From Pseudoalteromonas phenolica (lineage in GTDB: Bacteria > Pseudomonadota > Gammaproteobacteria > Enterobacterales > Alteromonadaceae): a stretch of DNA of 64,000 nucleotides. The notes beneath the pieces were generated by a model that saw nothing but the letters and a program-made list of their open reading frames with translations, searched no databases and was not told the origin of the DNA. Position 1 is the stretch's first letter; every line of letters starts with the position of its first letter. Below are positions 1 to 8,448 of this stretch, piece after piece. The DNA is taken from contig NZ_PNEC01000003.1 of NCBI RefSeq assembly GCF_005886345.1, positions 1 through 64,000 on the forward strand. Direction: 5' to 3'. Made by a program: the position numbers and the translations under genes.

Positions 1-35
1 TACAGATCTGAGGTTAAGTAAGGTATTAAAATGAG

Positions 36-62
36 AAAGGGCTGATAATCAGCCCTTTTTTT
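36..62 (+). terminator. Rho-independent terminator at window edge
   Basis: A 10-bp stem (36-45 with 49-58) with a TAA loop is followed by a T-run to 62, so it ends plus-strand transcription entering from outside the window. A plus-strand frame stops at 19-21, which could be the end of that upstream gene, but too little is present to identify it. The hairpin also lies downstream of tusE on the minus strand, where its T-tail is poorer. Confidence 0.75.
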
Positions 63-85
63 ATAACTAAATCTTGATTAGATGT

Positions 86-415
86 TTAAATACACCTCGC
101 AGGTTTTGGTAGACCAGCTATTTTGGTCGCTTGTTTAGCTGGACCTTTTGGGAATAGTTTATATAAATACATGCTATTGCCTTTATCTTCACCAAGTGCT
201 TTGGCCATGGCTTTCACGAGCATACGGATTGCAGGGCTGGTATTGTACTCTTCATAAAAGTCCCTGACAAAACGCACAACTTCCCAATGGGCTTCAGATA
301 GCTCGATATTTTCTTCTGCAGCAATGATGGGAGCTAATGCTTCGCACCACTGTGTATGGTCAAGTAAGTAACCTTGTTTATCAGTTTCTATTTGGATGTT
401 ATTAAATTCGATCAT
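86..415 (-). CDS. tusE: Sulfurtransferase TusE (DsrC family)
   Basis: This is the last sulfur carrier of the Tus relay. It accepts persulfide sulfur from TusD in the TusBCD complex and passes it to MnmA for 2-thiolation of the wobble uridine in tRNA Lys, Glu and Gln. The protein has 109 residues, the usual family length. The C-terminal arm ends PKPARCI, placing the conserved sulfur-carrying cysteine at the penultimate position (C108). It is the last gene of tusDCB-tusE, starting 1 nt after the tusB stop, so it is translationally coupled. In E. coli tusE is separate from tusBCD; here all four are together. Confidence 0.95.
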   Translation of the reverse strand: MIEFNNIQIETDKQGYLLDHTQWCEALAPIIAAEENIELSEAHWEVVRFVRDFYEEYNTSPAIRMLVKAMAKALGEDKGNSMYLYKLFPKGPAKQATKIAGLPKPARCI

Positions 416-416
416 A

Positions 417-683
417 TTACCAATTTACTGTGTTGTTGGTGGAGATTAGCTCGACCCAAGTTGAGTCGTCAACTAAGTTAACAGCGTCTGAAGTTTCAAT
501 ATTTCGAAGCTCAACACATGTTTTTAATAAATATATATTCTTCACTTTCAGTGACGTAAACGCGCGCCAATCAAAGCATGCATCACCGGTTAATAAAACC
601 TGGTTAGCGTCATTTTGGATCAACTCAATTGTTGTAGCGCTATAGTTACTGAGTGGCTTTGAGAAAATATGAACAGTACTCAT
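417..683 (-). CDS. tusB: Sulfurtransferase complex subunit TusB (DsrH family)
   Basis: A small 88-residue protein of the DsrH/TusB family, the third subunit of the TusBCD hexamer that relays sulfur from TusA to TusE. The assignment rests on size, the DsrH-like hydrophobic N-terminus ([11 protein letters not shown]), a central segment around [10 protein letters not shown], and its position after tusD and tusC. The family diverges strongly in sequence, so context carries much of the call. Its ATG overlaps the tusC stop in an ATGA arrangement, indicating coupled translation. Confidence 0.85.
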   Translation of the reverse strand: MSTVHIFSKPLSNYSATTIELIQNDANQVLLTGDACFDWRAFTSLKVKNIYLLKTCVELRNIETSDAVNLVDDSTWVELISTNNTVNW

Positions 684-1039
684 GATAAAACCATCGTATG
701 ATCTTGCTTAGTTATTAGTGATTGCTGCTCTTCTAAAGAGAGTGGGGTGATCTCAATACTTAAATCATCAGAAGACAGGGCGTACTTTTTAAGGCTTTCA
801 GCACACACATAGATTTGTTCAACATCATAAATTTCAAGCGTCTTAAGAGTTTTAAAAAAATCTTTTAAACCTGAATTTGAGAGGTTGTAGCCAGATTTTA
901 AAGCTAAAACAGCATCATCTTTAAATAACCAACTGATGTTTTGCTCAATGGCTGCGAAAATTAAGCACGTATCCAATGATTCGCGAATATGCATTTTATC
1001 GAAAGGGGCTTTATTGCTGATGACTAAGATATTCTTCAT
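680..1039 (-). CDS. tusC: Sulfurtransferase complex subunit TusC (DsrF family)
   Basis: A DsrE/DsrF-like subunit of TusBCD, 119 residues from the chosen start. A longer reading begins five codons upstream, but the start at 1039 (MKNILVISNKAPF) gives an ATGA overlap with the tusD stop, the same coupling seen at the tusC-tusB junction, and matches the family N-terminus. It holds no obvious catalytic cysteine and is expected to be structural within the (BCD)2 complex. The family is known; the role here is inferred from the intact operon. Confidence 0.9.
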   Translation of the reverse strand: MKNILVISNKAPFDKMHIRESLDTCLIFAAIEQNISWLFKDDAVLALKSGYNLSNSGLKDFFKTLKTLEIYDVEQIYVCAESLKKYALSSDDLSIEITPLSLEEQQSLITKQDHTMVLS

Positions 1040-1389
1040 TTGAATTGCACCCATTTATCAGCTTTTGCTGCCAACATTGAAAACTCAGCCAGACCTGCGA
1101 CTTTAAAGATACCTGTGTTATCAATATCAATGCCACGTTTTTCTGCTGCTGTGACGCACAGTAAAATAGGAATGTTTAAAGCATGTAGCGATTGCCAAGT
1201 CTCTACGAGAGGGAACTCGTCACTAGCAAGTTGGATATTTTGGTTGGCGTGATACACACCATCTTGGTACAAGAAAATACAATCAATCTGATGACCCACT
1301 TGTAAAGCAGCATCAACAAACCGTTTTAAAAGGAATACATTGTGGTGATCATCAACACCAGAATGCAGTGACAAGACGAAATTGCGCAA
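1036..1389 (-). CDS. tusD: Sulfurtransferase complex subunit TusD (DsrE family)
   Basis: The sulfur-accepting subunit of TusBCD, cytoplasmic, 117 residues. The motif LLCVTAAEKRGI places a cysteine at residue 78, the position of the catalytic Cys78 of E. coli TusD. The segment YQDGVYHANQ is typical of the family. The start codon is TTG at 1389. The ATG 11 nt upstream is out of frame, and only a weak GAGA-like ribosome-binding site is present. It is the first gene of the tusDCB-tusE operon, separated from yccA by a terminator hairpin. Confidence 0.93.
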   Translation of the reverse strand: MRNFVLSLHSGVDDHHNVFLLKRFVDAALQVGHQIDCIFLYQDGVYHANQNIQLASDEFPLVETWQSLHALNIPILLCVTAAEKRGIDIDNTGIFKVAGLAEFSMLAAKADKWVQFK

Positions 1390-1400
1390 ATTTTTCTCAT

Positions 1401-1423
1401 AAAAAAAGCCCCAGATGGGGCTT
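1401..1423 (-). terminator. Terminator between yccA and tusD
   Basis: On the minus strand the stem AAGCCCC/GGGGCTT (1406-1423) with a 4-nt loop is followed by a seven-T run (1407-1401). It lies just after the yccA stop and immediately before the tusD start. It either ends the yccA transcript or attenuates readthrough into the tus genes. Confidence 0.75.
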
Positions 1424-1443
1424 ATTTTAACAAAACTTATGGC

Positions 1444-2112
1444 TTAGTCATCATTTGACATGCCAAGAAGTTGAAGTAGTGATACGAACAGGTTGTAGAT
1501 GTTTAGGTAAAGACTTACCGTCGCCATTACATAGTTTGTTTCGCCACCGTTAATGATACGGCTAGTATCAAATAAAATCATACCTGACATCAGCAATACA
1601 ACAGCAGCGTTAATAGCCATAAAAGCAATTGAACTACCAATGAAAAGGTTTACTAGGCTTGAGATTACAACCACGATTAAACCAACTGTTAAAAAACCGC
1701 CCATGAATGAGAAGTCTTTTTTAGTTGTTAACGCGTATGCTGAAAGACCGAAGAAAATCAGTGCTGTAGAACCTAGTGCTTGAGTAATAAGTAGGCCGCC
1801 ATTCGGCATTGCTGCGTAGTGAGCAAGTAGAGGACCTAAACCAAAACCCATAATACCAGTGAAAAGGAACACTAGACCGATTGCTGATGATGAGTTGGCT
1901 TTTTTCTGAATTACGAAGATCAAACCAAAACCAATCAACGAGCAAACCAGGCCAGTGAAGCGTGGTAATGCCATTGTCATTGAAATAGCGGCAGTCACTG
2001 CACTAAATGCCAGTGTCATAGCCAGTAGGAAATAAGTATTTTTTAAAACCTTGTTCGTTTCAATTGTCGACATTACCGGTTTAGCGGCGCCGTACGAATG
2101 ATTGAATGCCAT
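1444..2112 (-). CDS. yccA: Bax inhibitor-1 / YccA family integral membrane protein
   Basis: A 222-residue inner-membrane protein with about seven hydrophobic helices, belonging to the BI-1/TMBIM family like E. coli YccA, which is an FtsH substrate and modulator. The visible features are repeated hydrophobic segments and a C-terminal region with FDTSRIINGG followed by YLNIYNLFVSLLQLLG, a family hallmark. I place the start at 2112 (MAFNHSYG) because AAGGAG lies just upstream; an upstream start eight codons earlier lacks this. It sits directly before the tus operon, as in several Alteromonadales. No physiological role can be read from the sequence beyond the family. Confidence 0.9.
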   Translation of the reverse strand: MAFNHSYGAAKPVMSTIETNKVLKNTYFLLAMTLAFSAVTAAISMTMALPRFTGLVCSLIGFGLIFVIQKKANSSSAIGLVFLFTGIMGFGLGPLLAHYAAMPNGGLLITQALGSTALIFFGLSAYALTTKKDFSFMGGFLTVGLIVVVISSLVNLFIGSSIAFMAINAAVVLLMSGMILFDTSRIINGGETNYVMATVSLYLNIYNLFVSLLQLLGMSNDD

Positions 2113-2335
2113 GGTTAAACTCCTTAAATAAAACAAATGTTCCGATAAATGAACTACCTAAGAGTATCAAGTCTTATAAATGTGGGCAAATATAGTTAAT
2201 CAAATACCCGATCGGTTTTTTTTGGGTAAAACACAATAAAAACCTGATTTCGATATGTTGAATGATCATTTTCGCTGAAATAACGAACGTTGTGTCCTTT
2301 TTTTGAACGGTTAAACAAAAAGTTGAAAAAAAAGC

Positions 2336-2364
2336 TTCACAACAGCCTCAGCTTTCCCTATTAT
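2336..2364 (+). promoter_or_regulatory. Sigma-70 promoter for the tRNA-Ser pair
   Basis: TTCACA at 2336-2341 and TATTAT at 2359-2364 are separated by 17 bp. The C/G-rich discriminator (TCGCCCCGC) that follows is typical of stringently controlled stable-RNA promoters. The tRNA begins 13 bp after the -10 box. Confidence 0.65.
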
Positions 2365-2376
2365 TCGCCCCGCTGC

Positions 2377-2467
2377 GGAGAGATGGCTGAGTGGTTGAAA
2401 GCACCGGTCTTGAAAACCGGCATACGTTAATAGCGTATCTAGGGTTCAAATCCCTATCTCTCCGCCA
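2377..2467 (+). tRNA. tRNA-Ser (anticodon UGA), copy 1
   Basis: A class II tRNA of 91 nt including an encoded CCA. The acceptor stem GGAGAGA pairs with TCTCTCC, with discriminator G. The anticodon stem CCGGT/ACCGG encloses CTTGAAA (anticodon TGA). There is a long variable arm (ACGTTAATAGCGT) and a TTCAAAT T-loop. It reads UCA/UCG serine codons. Copy 2 follows 40 bp downstream and is identical. Confidence 0.97.
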
Positions 2468-2507
2468 CCAATTTTGACTTTTTGAGTAATCAAAAAGTTC
2501 CGACTTC

Positions 2508-2598
2508 GGAGAGATGGCTGAGTGGTTGAAAGCACCGGTCTTGAAAACCGGCATACGTTAATAGCGTATCTAGGGTTCAAATCCCTATCTCTCCGCCA
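2508..2598 (+). tRNA. tRNA-Ser (anticodon UGA), copy 2
   Basis: Identical over its full 91 nt to copy 1, including the CCA end. The 40-bp spacer contains a 9-bp perfect hairpin (2477-2485 with 2490-2498), a likely processing element in a dicistronic precursor. A strong terminator follows. Confidence 0.97.
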
Positions 2599-2617
2599 CT
2601 TATTCTATGAATAAGTA

Positions 2618-2648
2618 AGCCGCTAGTAATCTAGCGGCTTTTTTTTTG
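2618..2648 (+). terminator. Terminator of the tRNA-Ser operon
   Basis: A perfect 9-bp stem AGCCGCTAG/CTAGCGGCT (2618-2626, 2631-2639) with a TAAT loop, followed by about nine T residues. Confidence 0.9.
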
Positions 2649-2752
2649 CCTTTCATTCACTCACTTGGCTAGAGCTTCGACTAAAGTCCACTGGTTATTT
2701 GTACGTTTTCATACACTCTCTAATTCATACAATAAAAAGAAGGTGAGATTCA

Positions 2753-3127
2753 ATGAAACAACAACTGGCTAAAAGTGTGGCAATGTCACTACTGGCTCCT
2801 GTAATTGTAGGGACAATTTTAGGGGTATACTACGCACTGAGTGTAGAAAGCGGTGGAGCAAAAATGTTTTTTTCTTTATTGATGAGTGCCATTGCGAATG
2901 CGCATATAGTCGGACTTTCAATGGCTTTACTCGTCATGCCTGGTTATATCCTGATGTATAAATATAATAAAGTTCAATATTCAGGTGTCTTGACTCTAGG
3001 GATGCTTGGCGGAGCCTTATTTAGTTTCTTGTTTTCAGCTTCAGCAGGTATGGTATTTTTAGTAAATACAGTGATGGCTGCACTTGCTTCGGGTCTGTTT
3101 TTATATGGCTTAAGGCGCTTTAATTAA
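2753..3127 (+). CDS. Small four-helix membrane protein, function unknown
   Basis: A 124-residue protein made of four hydrophobic segments (about residues 8-29, 38-67, 77-96 and 98-120) with short loops and almost no conserved polar motif. The start has a good ribosome-binding site (GAAGGTGAG). I do not recognise a family; it could be a small permease-like or stress-linked membrane protein. It stands alone between the tRNA operon and msrC, with its own upstream spacing, so it is probably monocistronic. It is clearly coding, because the hydrophobic pattern is continuous and the ORF is in register with the ribosome-binding site. Confidence 0.75.
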   Translation: MKQQLAKSVAMSLLAPVIVGTILGVYYALSVESGGAKMFFSLLMSAIANAHIVGLSMALLVMPGYILMYKYNKVQYSGVLTLGMLGGALFSFLFSASAGMVFLVNTVMAALASGLFLYGLRRFN

Positions 3128-3249
3128 CGCGCAGCCTGAAAACTAACCAATTAATGCTCTGTTTTTCAGTTTATTAACAGTTTTTCTGCTGAAAAGGTTT
3201 TAATTCTTAACGCTAAAGAGTACCTTAAGCATTTGAACATTTTATTTTG

Positions 3250-3717
3250 ATGAGTCGAATGCAAAAAACAGACTTCTATCAATCTTTGGCCAAGCAGGCC
3301 GAAGGTTTGATCAGCGACGAAAAAAACGCAATCGCAAACATGGCAAACCTCAGTGCTTTGCTTTTTACATCGTTAGATGACGTTAACTGGGCAGGTTTCT
3401 ACTTAATTGATACGCCTGACGAGTTAGTGTTAGGGCCTTTCCAAGGTAACCCTGCATGCATCCGTATTCCGGTTGGAAAAGGGGTATGTGGTACTGCAGC
3501 ACACTCGAAAAGTACACAACTTGTTGAAGATGTGCACGCTTTTGCAGGTCATATCGCCTGTGATGCAGCGTCAAACTCTGAAATTGTAGTACCTGTTTTC
3601 AAAAACGGTGAAGTATTTGGCGTATTAGATATTGATAGCCCACTGCATGCTCGCTTTGATTTAGATGACCAAGCTGGTCTTGAACAAATAGTGAAGATTT
3701 TTGAGGCCACACTTTAG
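3250..3717 (+). CDS. msrC: Free methionine-(R)-sulfoxide reductase (GAF domain, YebR/MsrC type)
   Basis: A cytoplasmic single-GAF-domain enzyme that reduces free Met-R-sulfoxide using thioredoxin. At 155 residues it has the normal length. Three cysteines (C70 in GNPAC, C80 in GKGVCGTAA, C104 in GHIAC) have the 10/24 spacing of E. coli fRMsr C84, C94 and C118, so the catalytic and resolving cysteines are all present. I chose ATG at 3250 over a TTG one codon earlier; no strong ribosome-binding site separates this from ATG 3259. The downstream GTG gene overlaps its stop codon. yebR also lies near proQ and prc in E. coli. Confidence 0.93.
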   Translation: MSRMQKTDFYQSLAKQAEGLISDEKNAIANMANLSALLFTSLDDVNWAGFYLIDTPDELVLGPFQGNPACIRIPVGKGVCGTAAHSKSTQLVEDVHAFAGHIACDAASNSEIVVPVFKNGEVFGVLDIDSPLHARFDLDDQAGLEQIVKIFEATL

Positions 3718-3995
3718 TGAAAGACCTTTTAAATGTACAAGATTATCTTTTTGCCATTCATGATGTTGGTGATTGGGAAGGAGAAGAAGAGCAGGTAGCA
3801 GAAACCTTAAATGAATTAATTCATTTTGCATGGGATATGCTACCTGATGATTTAGATTGTGAAACAATCGACAACTTGATTAACGGCATCTGGGAACATC
3901 TTCGTGGTGATTTAGCGCTGATTGAGGCTGAATTTGAAGAGTTAGCAGATTGGGTTACTCACTATATTCATTCATCACTAGATGAACAGGTATAA
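3717..3995 (+). CDS. Conserved-looking acidic protein of unknown function
   Basis: A 92-residue, strongly acidic and largely helical protein, rich in Asp, Glu and Trp, with no cysteine pair, signal peptide or membrane segment. I do not recognise a family. It starts with GTG inside the msrC stop codon (TAGTG overlap), so it is translationally coupled to msrC, and it ends 14 nt before proQ. This places an unknown acidic partner-like protein between a sulfoxide reductase and the basic RNA chaperone ProQ. Coding status is supported by tight coupling, length and sensible composition; function is open. Confidence 0.75.
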   Translation: MKDLLNVQDYLFAIHDVGDWEGEEEQVAETLNELIHFAWDMLPDDLDCETIDNLINGIWEHLRGDLALIEAEFEELADWVTHYIHSSLDEQV

Positions 3996-4009
3996 CAAAT
4001 AGGTTAAAC

Positions 4010-4663
4010 ATGGAAACCACAAACAAGCTAAAAGACATTAATGAAGTACTGGAGTTCTTATTTAAAGAATTTCCTAACTGCTTCAAGAAAAAAGACGGTA
4101 TTAAACCGTTAAAAGTTGGTATTTTTAAAGACGTTGCTGAACGTATTGAAGGTTCAGAAGTTGTAAGTAAAACGCAAGTTCGTCAAGCACTTCGCAAGTA
4201 CACTTCAAATTGGCGTTATTTAGAAGCCGTCACTAAAAATGAATTCCGCGTAGACCTAGATGGTAATGATGCTGAAAAAGTGGAACAAGAGCACATTGAA
4301 CACGCTCAAAAAGCACTTGAAGAAAGCCGTGCAAAAATGGCCAAGCGTAAAAAACCACAGCGTCCTCGTCAGCAAGACGGTGACACAAAATCTTACAAAA
4401 AGAAACCGCATGGTCAGTCACGTTCTAACGACAAAGGCGCTAGAGTTAACAAGAAGCCTGCAGCTCAACAAGTAAAACGTAGCTCAGGAAAAGTTGAACC
4501 TTTGCCAGCTTCTGAAGTCAAGGTTAATAACAAAGTAAAAGTTAAACTTGGTCAGGCCCTTGTTAATGCGACCATTACTGAAGTAAACAAAGATGAAGTT
4601 CATGTTGAACTAGTAACTGGTATGCAAGTTAAAACAAAAGCTGACAGCTTATTTATCGTTTAA
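4010..4663 (+). CDS. proQ: RNA chaperone ProQ (FinO/ProQ domain)
   Basis: A global RNA-binding protein that binds structured sRNAs and mRNA 3' ends and, in enterobacteria, affects ProP. Its 217 residues show the three-part layout: an N-terminal FinO/ProQ fold (about 1-120, with LFKEFPNCFKK, GIFKDVAER and VRQALRKYTSNWRYL), a long Lys/Arg/Gln-rich flexible linker (about 100-165), and a C-terminal Tudor-like domain (VKVKLGQALVNATITEVNKD). It lies just upstream of prc with a 10-nt gap, the same order as in E. coli. Confidence 0.96.
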   Translation: METTNKLKDINEVLEFLFKEFPNCFKKKDGIKPLKVGIFKDVAERIEGSEVVSKTQVRQALRKYTSNWRYLEAVTKNEFRVDLDGNDAEKVEQEHIEHAQKALEESRAKMAKRKKPQRPRQQDGDTKSYKKKPHGQSRSNDKGARVNKKPAAQQVKRSSGKVEPLPASEVKVNNKVKVKLGQALVNATITEVNKDEVHVELVTGMQVKTKADSLFIV

Positions 4664-4673
4664 GGAGTAGTGT

Positions 4674-6710
4674 ATGAGTAAAAAGTTTTCGCTCATTCCC
4701 GTTGTCGCTGCACTCATCTCTAGTGCTTCTTTTGCTGCAGTTGATGCTGTTACAGCAAAAGATATTCCCGTATTAAAGCAAGAGGCCCAGCATACAACTG
4801 CAAGTAAAAGGGTGACTAACTTATTTACTCGTCAGCATTACAAACGATTTAGCTTCAATGACGCGCTGTCAGAGCAGATTTTTGAGAGATATATTGAATC
4901 TTTGGATTACAGTAAATCTCTCTTTCTTCAAGCTGATATAGCGCGTTTTGAAGTGAACAAAAAGCAATTCGACGATGCCCTTATGTCTGGCAAACTTGAC
5001 TTCGCTTATGATTTATTCAACTTAAGCCTACAACGCCGCTTTGAACGTTTCCAATATGCAATCTCGCTTCTAGAAACAGAAATGACGTTTGATAAAGAAG
5101 ATGCATTTTATTATGACAGAGAAGAAGCTGAATTTGCTAAAACGCAAGAAGAGTTGAATGAATATTGGCGTCAACGTGTTAAATCAGATGCGTTACGTTT
5201 AAAACTAACAGGTAAGAAATGGCCTGAAATTAAAGAATTACTGACGAAACGTTACAACAATGCGTTAAAACGTTTGAGTCAAACTGATAGTGAAGATGCC
5301 TTCCAAGTTGTAATGAATGCGTTTGCTCGCAGTATTGAAGCCCATACATCATACTTATCGCCGCGAAGAGCTGAACAGTTCAAGATGGATATGGATCTTG
5401 AATTAGAAGGTATTGGCGCTGTACTTGGTTACGACGAAGACTATACGGTGATCCGTTCATTAGTTCCTGGTGGCCCAGCTGATAAGTCAGAGAAAATTAA
5501 AGCTGATGATAAAATTGTTGGTGTTGCCCAAGAAGGCGAAGAGTTTGTCGATGTTATTGGTTGGCGATTAGATAACGTTGTAGACTTAATTAAAGGCCCT
5601 AAAGGAACAAAAGTTCGTCTTCAGTATTTAAAAGGCTCAGATACCCATGGCACGCCTAAGATTGTTGAAATTGTTCGCGATAAAATTAAATTAGAAGATA
5701 GAGCCGCAAAATCTGACGTTTTTGAAGCTAAATATTCTGATTTAACTTCAAAAATCGGTGTTATTGAGATCCCAAGCTTCTATAACAATTTATCTAAAGA
5801 TGTCAAAGTTGAACTAACAAAGCTTAAAGAACAAAATGTTGATGGCATCGTCATTGACCTTCGCCAAAACGGTGGTGGTTCATTATACGAAGCAACTCAA
5901 TTGACAGGTCTGTTTATAGATCAAGGCCCAGTTGTTCAAATTCATACAGCTTACAACCGAGTTGAAGCACAGAAAGACCGTGATGGCATCACATTCTACG
6001 ACGGCCCAATTACAGTGTTAGTTGACAGATATAGTGCATCTGCATCAGAAATTTTCGCAGCAGCCATTCAAGATTATGGTCGTGGCGTTGTAATTGGTGA
6101 GCAAACTTTTGGCAAAGGTACAGTTCAACAGCATAGACCGTTAGCTAAAAATTATGATTTATTCAGTAACGCTTTAGGTAGTGTTACATACACAATTGCT
6201 AAATTTTATCGTATTAACGGCGGCAGCACGCAACATAAAGGCGTTGTGCCCGATATCCTACTTCCATCGGCAATCGAACCTGAAGAATGGGGTGAAAGCC
6301 AGGAAGACAATGCATTACCATGGGATAAAATTAAGCAAGCAAAATATAAAAGCTTGGATAACTTGAATCCGCTTGTATCTTATTTAAATGAAAAACACTC
6401 TACTCGAGTAGCCAAAGAGCCTGAGTTCAATTATGTGTTAGCTGATATTGCTAGATATAATGAAGAAAAAGACAAAAACTTTATCTCGTTAGTTGAATCT
6501 CAGCGTTTAAAAGATAGAGAAGAATCTGAACAGCGTTCATTAGTTCGCACCAATGAAAGGTTGAAACGTTTAGGTTTAGAGCCTGTTAAGGATTTAGACG
6601 ATGTACCTGATGTGATCTCAGACCTTGACCCATATTTAGAAGAGGCAGCTTTGATTACACAAGATCTGATTCAATACGGGCGTTTGGCTAAAAACAGCAT
6701 AAAGAAATAA
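4674..6710 (+). CDS. prc: Tail-specific periplasmic protease Prc (Tsp)
   Basis: A periplasmic C-terminal-processing serine protease that degrades proteins with nonpolar C-termini and, in E. coli, trims penicillin-binding protein 3 and controls Spr/MepS with NlpI. Its 678 residues begin with a signal peptide ending SSASFA. A PDZ domain follows (about 230-320; GIGAVLGYDEDY and VPGGPADKSEKIKADD). The S41 catalytic core has S456 in YSASASEI and K481 in FGKGTVQQ, 25 residues apart as in E. coli Prc. The DUF3340 C-terminal domain is present. The ribosome-binding site AAGGAG is clear. The ORF ends shortly before a strong terminator. Confidence 0.97.
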   Translation: MSKKFSLIPVVAALISSASFAAVDAVTAKDIPVLKQEAQHTTASKRVTNLFTRQHYKRFSFNDALSEQIFERYIESLDYSKSLFLQADIARFEVNKKQFDDALMSGKLDFAYDLFNLSLQRRFERFQYAISLLETEMTFDKEDAFYYDREEAEFAKTQEELNEYWRQRVKSDALRLKLTGKKWPEIKELLTKRYNNALKRLSQTDSEDAFQVVMNAFARSIEAHTSYLSPRRAEQFKMDMDLELEGIGAVLGYDEDYTVIRSLVPGGPADKSEKIKADDKIVGVAQEGEEFVDVIGWRLDNVVDLIKGPKGTKVRLQYLKGSDTHGTPKIVEIVRDKIKLEDRAAKSDVFEAKYSDLTSKIGVIEIPSFYNNLSKDVKVELTKLKEQNVDGIVIDLRQNGGGSLYEATQLTGLFIDQGPVVQIHTAYNRVEAQKDRDGITFYDGPITVLVDRYSASASEIFAAAIQDYGRGVVIGEQTFGKGTVQQHRPLAKNYDLFSNALGSVTYTIAKFYRINGGSTQHKGVVPDILLPSAIEPEEWGESQEDNALPWDKIKQAKYKSLDNLNPLVSYLNEKHSTRVAKEPEFNYVLADIARYNEEKDKNFISLVESQRLKDREESEQRSLVRTNERLKRLGLEPVKDLDDVPDVISDLDPYLEEAALITQDLIQYGRLAKNSIKK

Positions 6711-6727
6711 GTCGATTTATATACAAC

Positions 6728-6750
6728 AAAGGCGCTTAGGCGCCTTTTTT
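6728..6750 (+). terminator. Terminator after prc
   Basis: An 8-bp stem AAAGGCGC/GCGCCTTT with a TTAG loop and a T6 tail closes the msrC-proQ-prc transcript. Confidence 0.88.
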
Positions 6751-6985
6751 ATTACTCTTAGCAATATGATTTGTTATTATTGGAATAAGTACGCAATTCT
6801 CAATATAGAGAAGTGCAGTAAATTAAATTAGCTTATAGTCAAAGTCTGTGAACTTTTGCTAAAACGCTGATACAAATTCAGTGCTTAAGCAAATTTTTAA
6901 TAATTGATACGCTATAAAAATAAAAGTGGCATATAGCCAATAAAAAATTAATTAGAGTAAGGTCCACCTTGCCGGGAGAAATCTC

Positions 6986-8446
6986 TTGAAACAACAAAAG
7001 CCCGCATCATTTCTTGATGCATTTATACCAATTATTGTCTTAGTTTGTTTATTAGGGTCTGCAGTTTATCTTTATGGTGATAATTCTTCATCTGGCCCTA
7101 ACCAAATAGCTTTATTGTTTGCAACATTTACAGCAGCTTTAGTCGGTTTGAAAAACGGTTATACATGGCGTTTGCTAGAAGAGGCAATGATTAAAGGGAT
7201 CACCTTATCTTTGGGCGCTATTTTAATATTGCTTATGGTGGGGGCTCTAATTGGCACTTGGCTACTATCTGGAACTGTGCCAACTTTAATTTATTATGGT
7301 TTACAGATTATCAGCCCACAATGGTTTTATGCAGCTAGTTGTTTAATCTGTGGCATTGTTGCTATGAGTATTGGCTCGTCATGGACAACCGCAGCGACCA
7401 TAGGTGTAGCGTTACTTGGTGTAGCAACTGGTTTAGGCTTAGATCAGGTTGTAACAGCTGGTGCAGTTATTTCAGGTGCTTACTTTGGCGATAAGCTTAG
7501 TCCATTATCTGAAACTACAAACTTGGCCCCGGCAGTTGCAGGCAGCGATTTATTTGACCATATTCAACATATGTTATGGACGACTGTCCCCAGCTTTGTA
7601 ATTGCAATGATTATCTTTATTTTTATGGGATTCAGTGCAGATGTATCAAGTGATATTGGTCGAATTGATGACATAGTGTTTATTTTAAATGCTAACTTCA
7701 ATATCAATCCTATGATGCTGGTTCCTTTAATTGTATTACTTATTTTGGCATATAAGAAAATGCCAGCCTTTCCTGCAATTTCTATTGGTGCAGTGATAGG
7801 CGCTGTTTGGGCACTTATTTTTCAATCAGATTTACTGGCTGCGCAAGTCGATGTATCTCAAGGTCAATTAGTTGGTTACTTTAAACTTGTTTGGGCGACA
7901 TTCTATGATGGCTTTGCGATACAAACAGGTGATAGCACCATGGATGATTTATTAAGTGGTGGTGGCATGGCTGGTATGTTAACGACAACTTGGTTAGTAA
8001 TGACTGCGCTTATGTTTGGCGCGATTATGGAAAAAACTGGTCTTTTAGAAATCTTTGTTCGTAGCATTTTAAAAATTGCACGTAGTACTGGCTCTTTGAT
8101 AGCTTCAACGATAGCAACTTGTTTTGGTACGAATTTAATTGCCGCTGATCAATACATTGCCATTGTTGTGCCTGGGCGAATGTTTAAAGAAGAATATAAA
8201 AAGCGTGGACTTAAGAGTGTTAACTTATCAAGAACACTAGAAGATGGCGGCACGATCACAAGCCCATTGATACCTTGGAACACTTGCGGTGCTTATATGC
8301 AAAGTGTGCTTATGATCAACCCACTTGAATACGCGGTGTACGCTTTCTTCAATCTAATTAATCCTTTCTTAGCAATTATTTATGCTTATGTTGGTATTAA
8401 AATCTTAAAGATTGAACCTAAACATTTAGAAAAAGAACAAGCATAA
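6986..8446 (+). CDS. nhaC: NhaC-family Na+/H+ antiporter
   Basis: A 486-residue inner-membrane protein with roughly eleven to twelve hydrophobic helices. It resembles NhaC-type antiporters of the ion-transporter superfamily, which exchange Na+ (or other cations and substrates) for protons. Typical segments are GAYFGDKLSPLSETTNLAPAV, GTNLIAADQYIAIVVPGRMF and EDGGTITSPLIPWNTCGAYM. The start is TTG at 6986 behind GGGAG with good spacing; no in-frame ATG precedes it. A small AAGGT/ACCTT inverted repeat (6959-6970) lies just before the ribosome-binding site. The exact substrate cannot be read from the sequence; related proteins can exchange malate/lactate. Confidence 0.9.
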   Translation: MKQQKPASFLDAFIPIIVLVCLLGSAVYLYGDNSSSGPNQIALLFATFTAALVGLKNGYTWRLLEEAMIKGITLSLGAILILLMVGALIGTWLLSGTVPTLIYYGLQIISPQWFYAASCLICGIVAMSIGSSWTTAATIGVALLGVATGLGLDQVVTAGAVISGAYFGDKLSPLSETTNLAPAVAGSDLFDHIQHMLWTTVPSFVIAMIIFIFMGFSADVSSDIGRIDDIVFILNANFNINPMMLVPLIVLLILAYKKMPAFPAISIGAVIGAVWALIFQSDLLAAQVDVSQGQLVGYFKLVWATFYDGFAIQTGDSTMDDLLSGGGMAGMLTTTWLVMTALMFGAIMEKTGLLEIFVRSILKIARSTGSLIASTIATCFGTNLIAADQYIAIVVPGRMFKEEYKKRGLKSVNLSRTLEDGGTITSPLIPWNTCGAYMQSVLMINPLEYAVYAFFNLINPFLAIIYAYVGIKILKIEPKHLEKEQA

Positions 8447-8448
8447 TT

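Noticed and set aside
2348..2554. Minus-strand 68-codon frame across the tRNA-Ser genes
   Set aside because: It is the antisense of two tRNA genes, a well-known source of spurious protein predictions.
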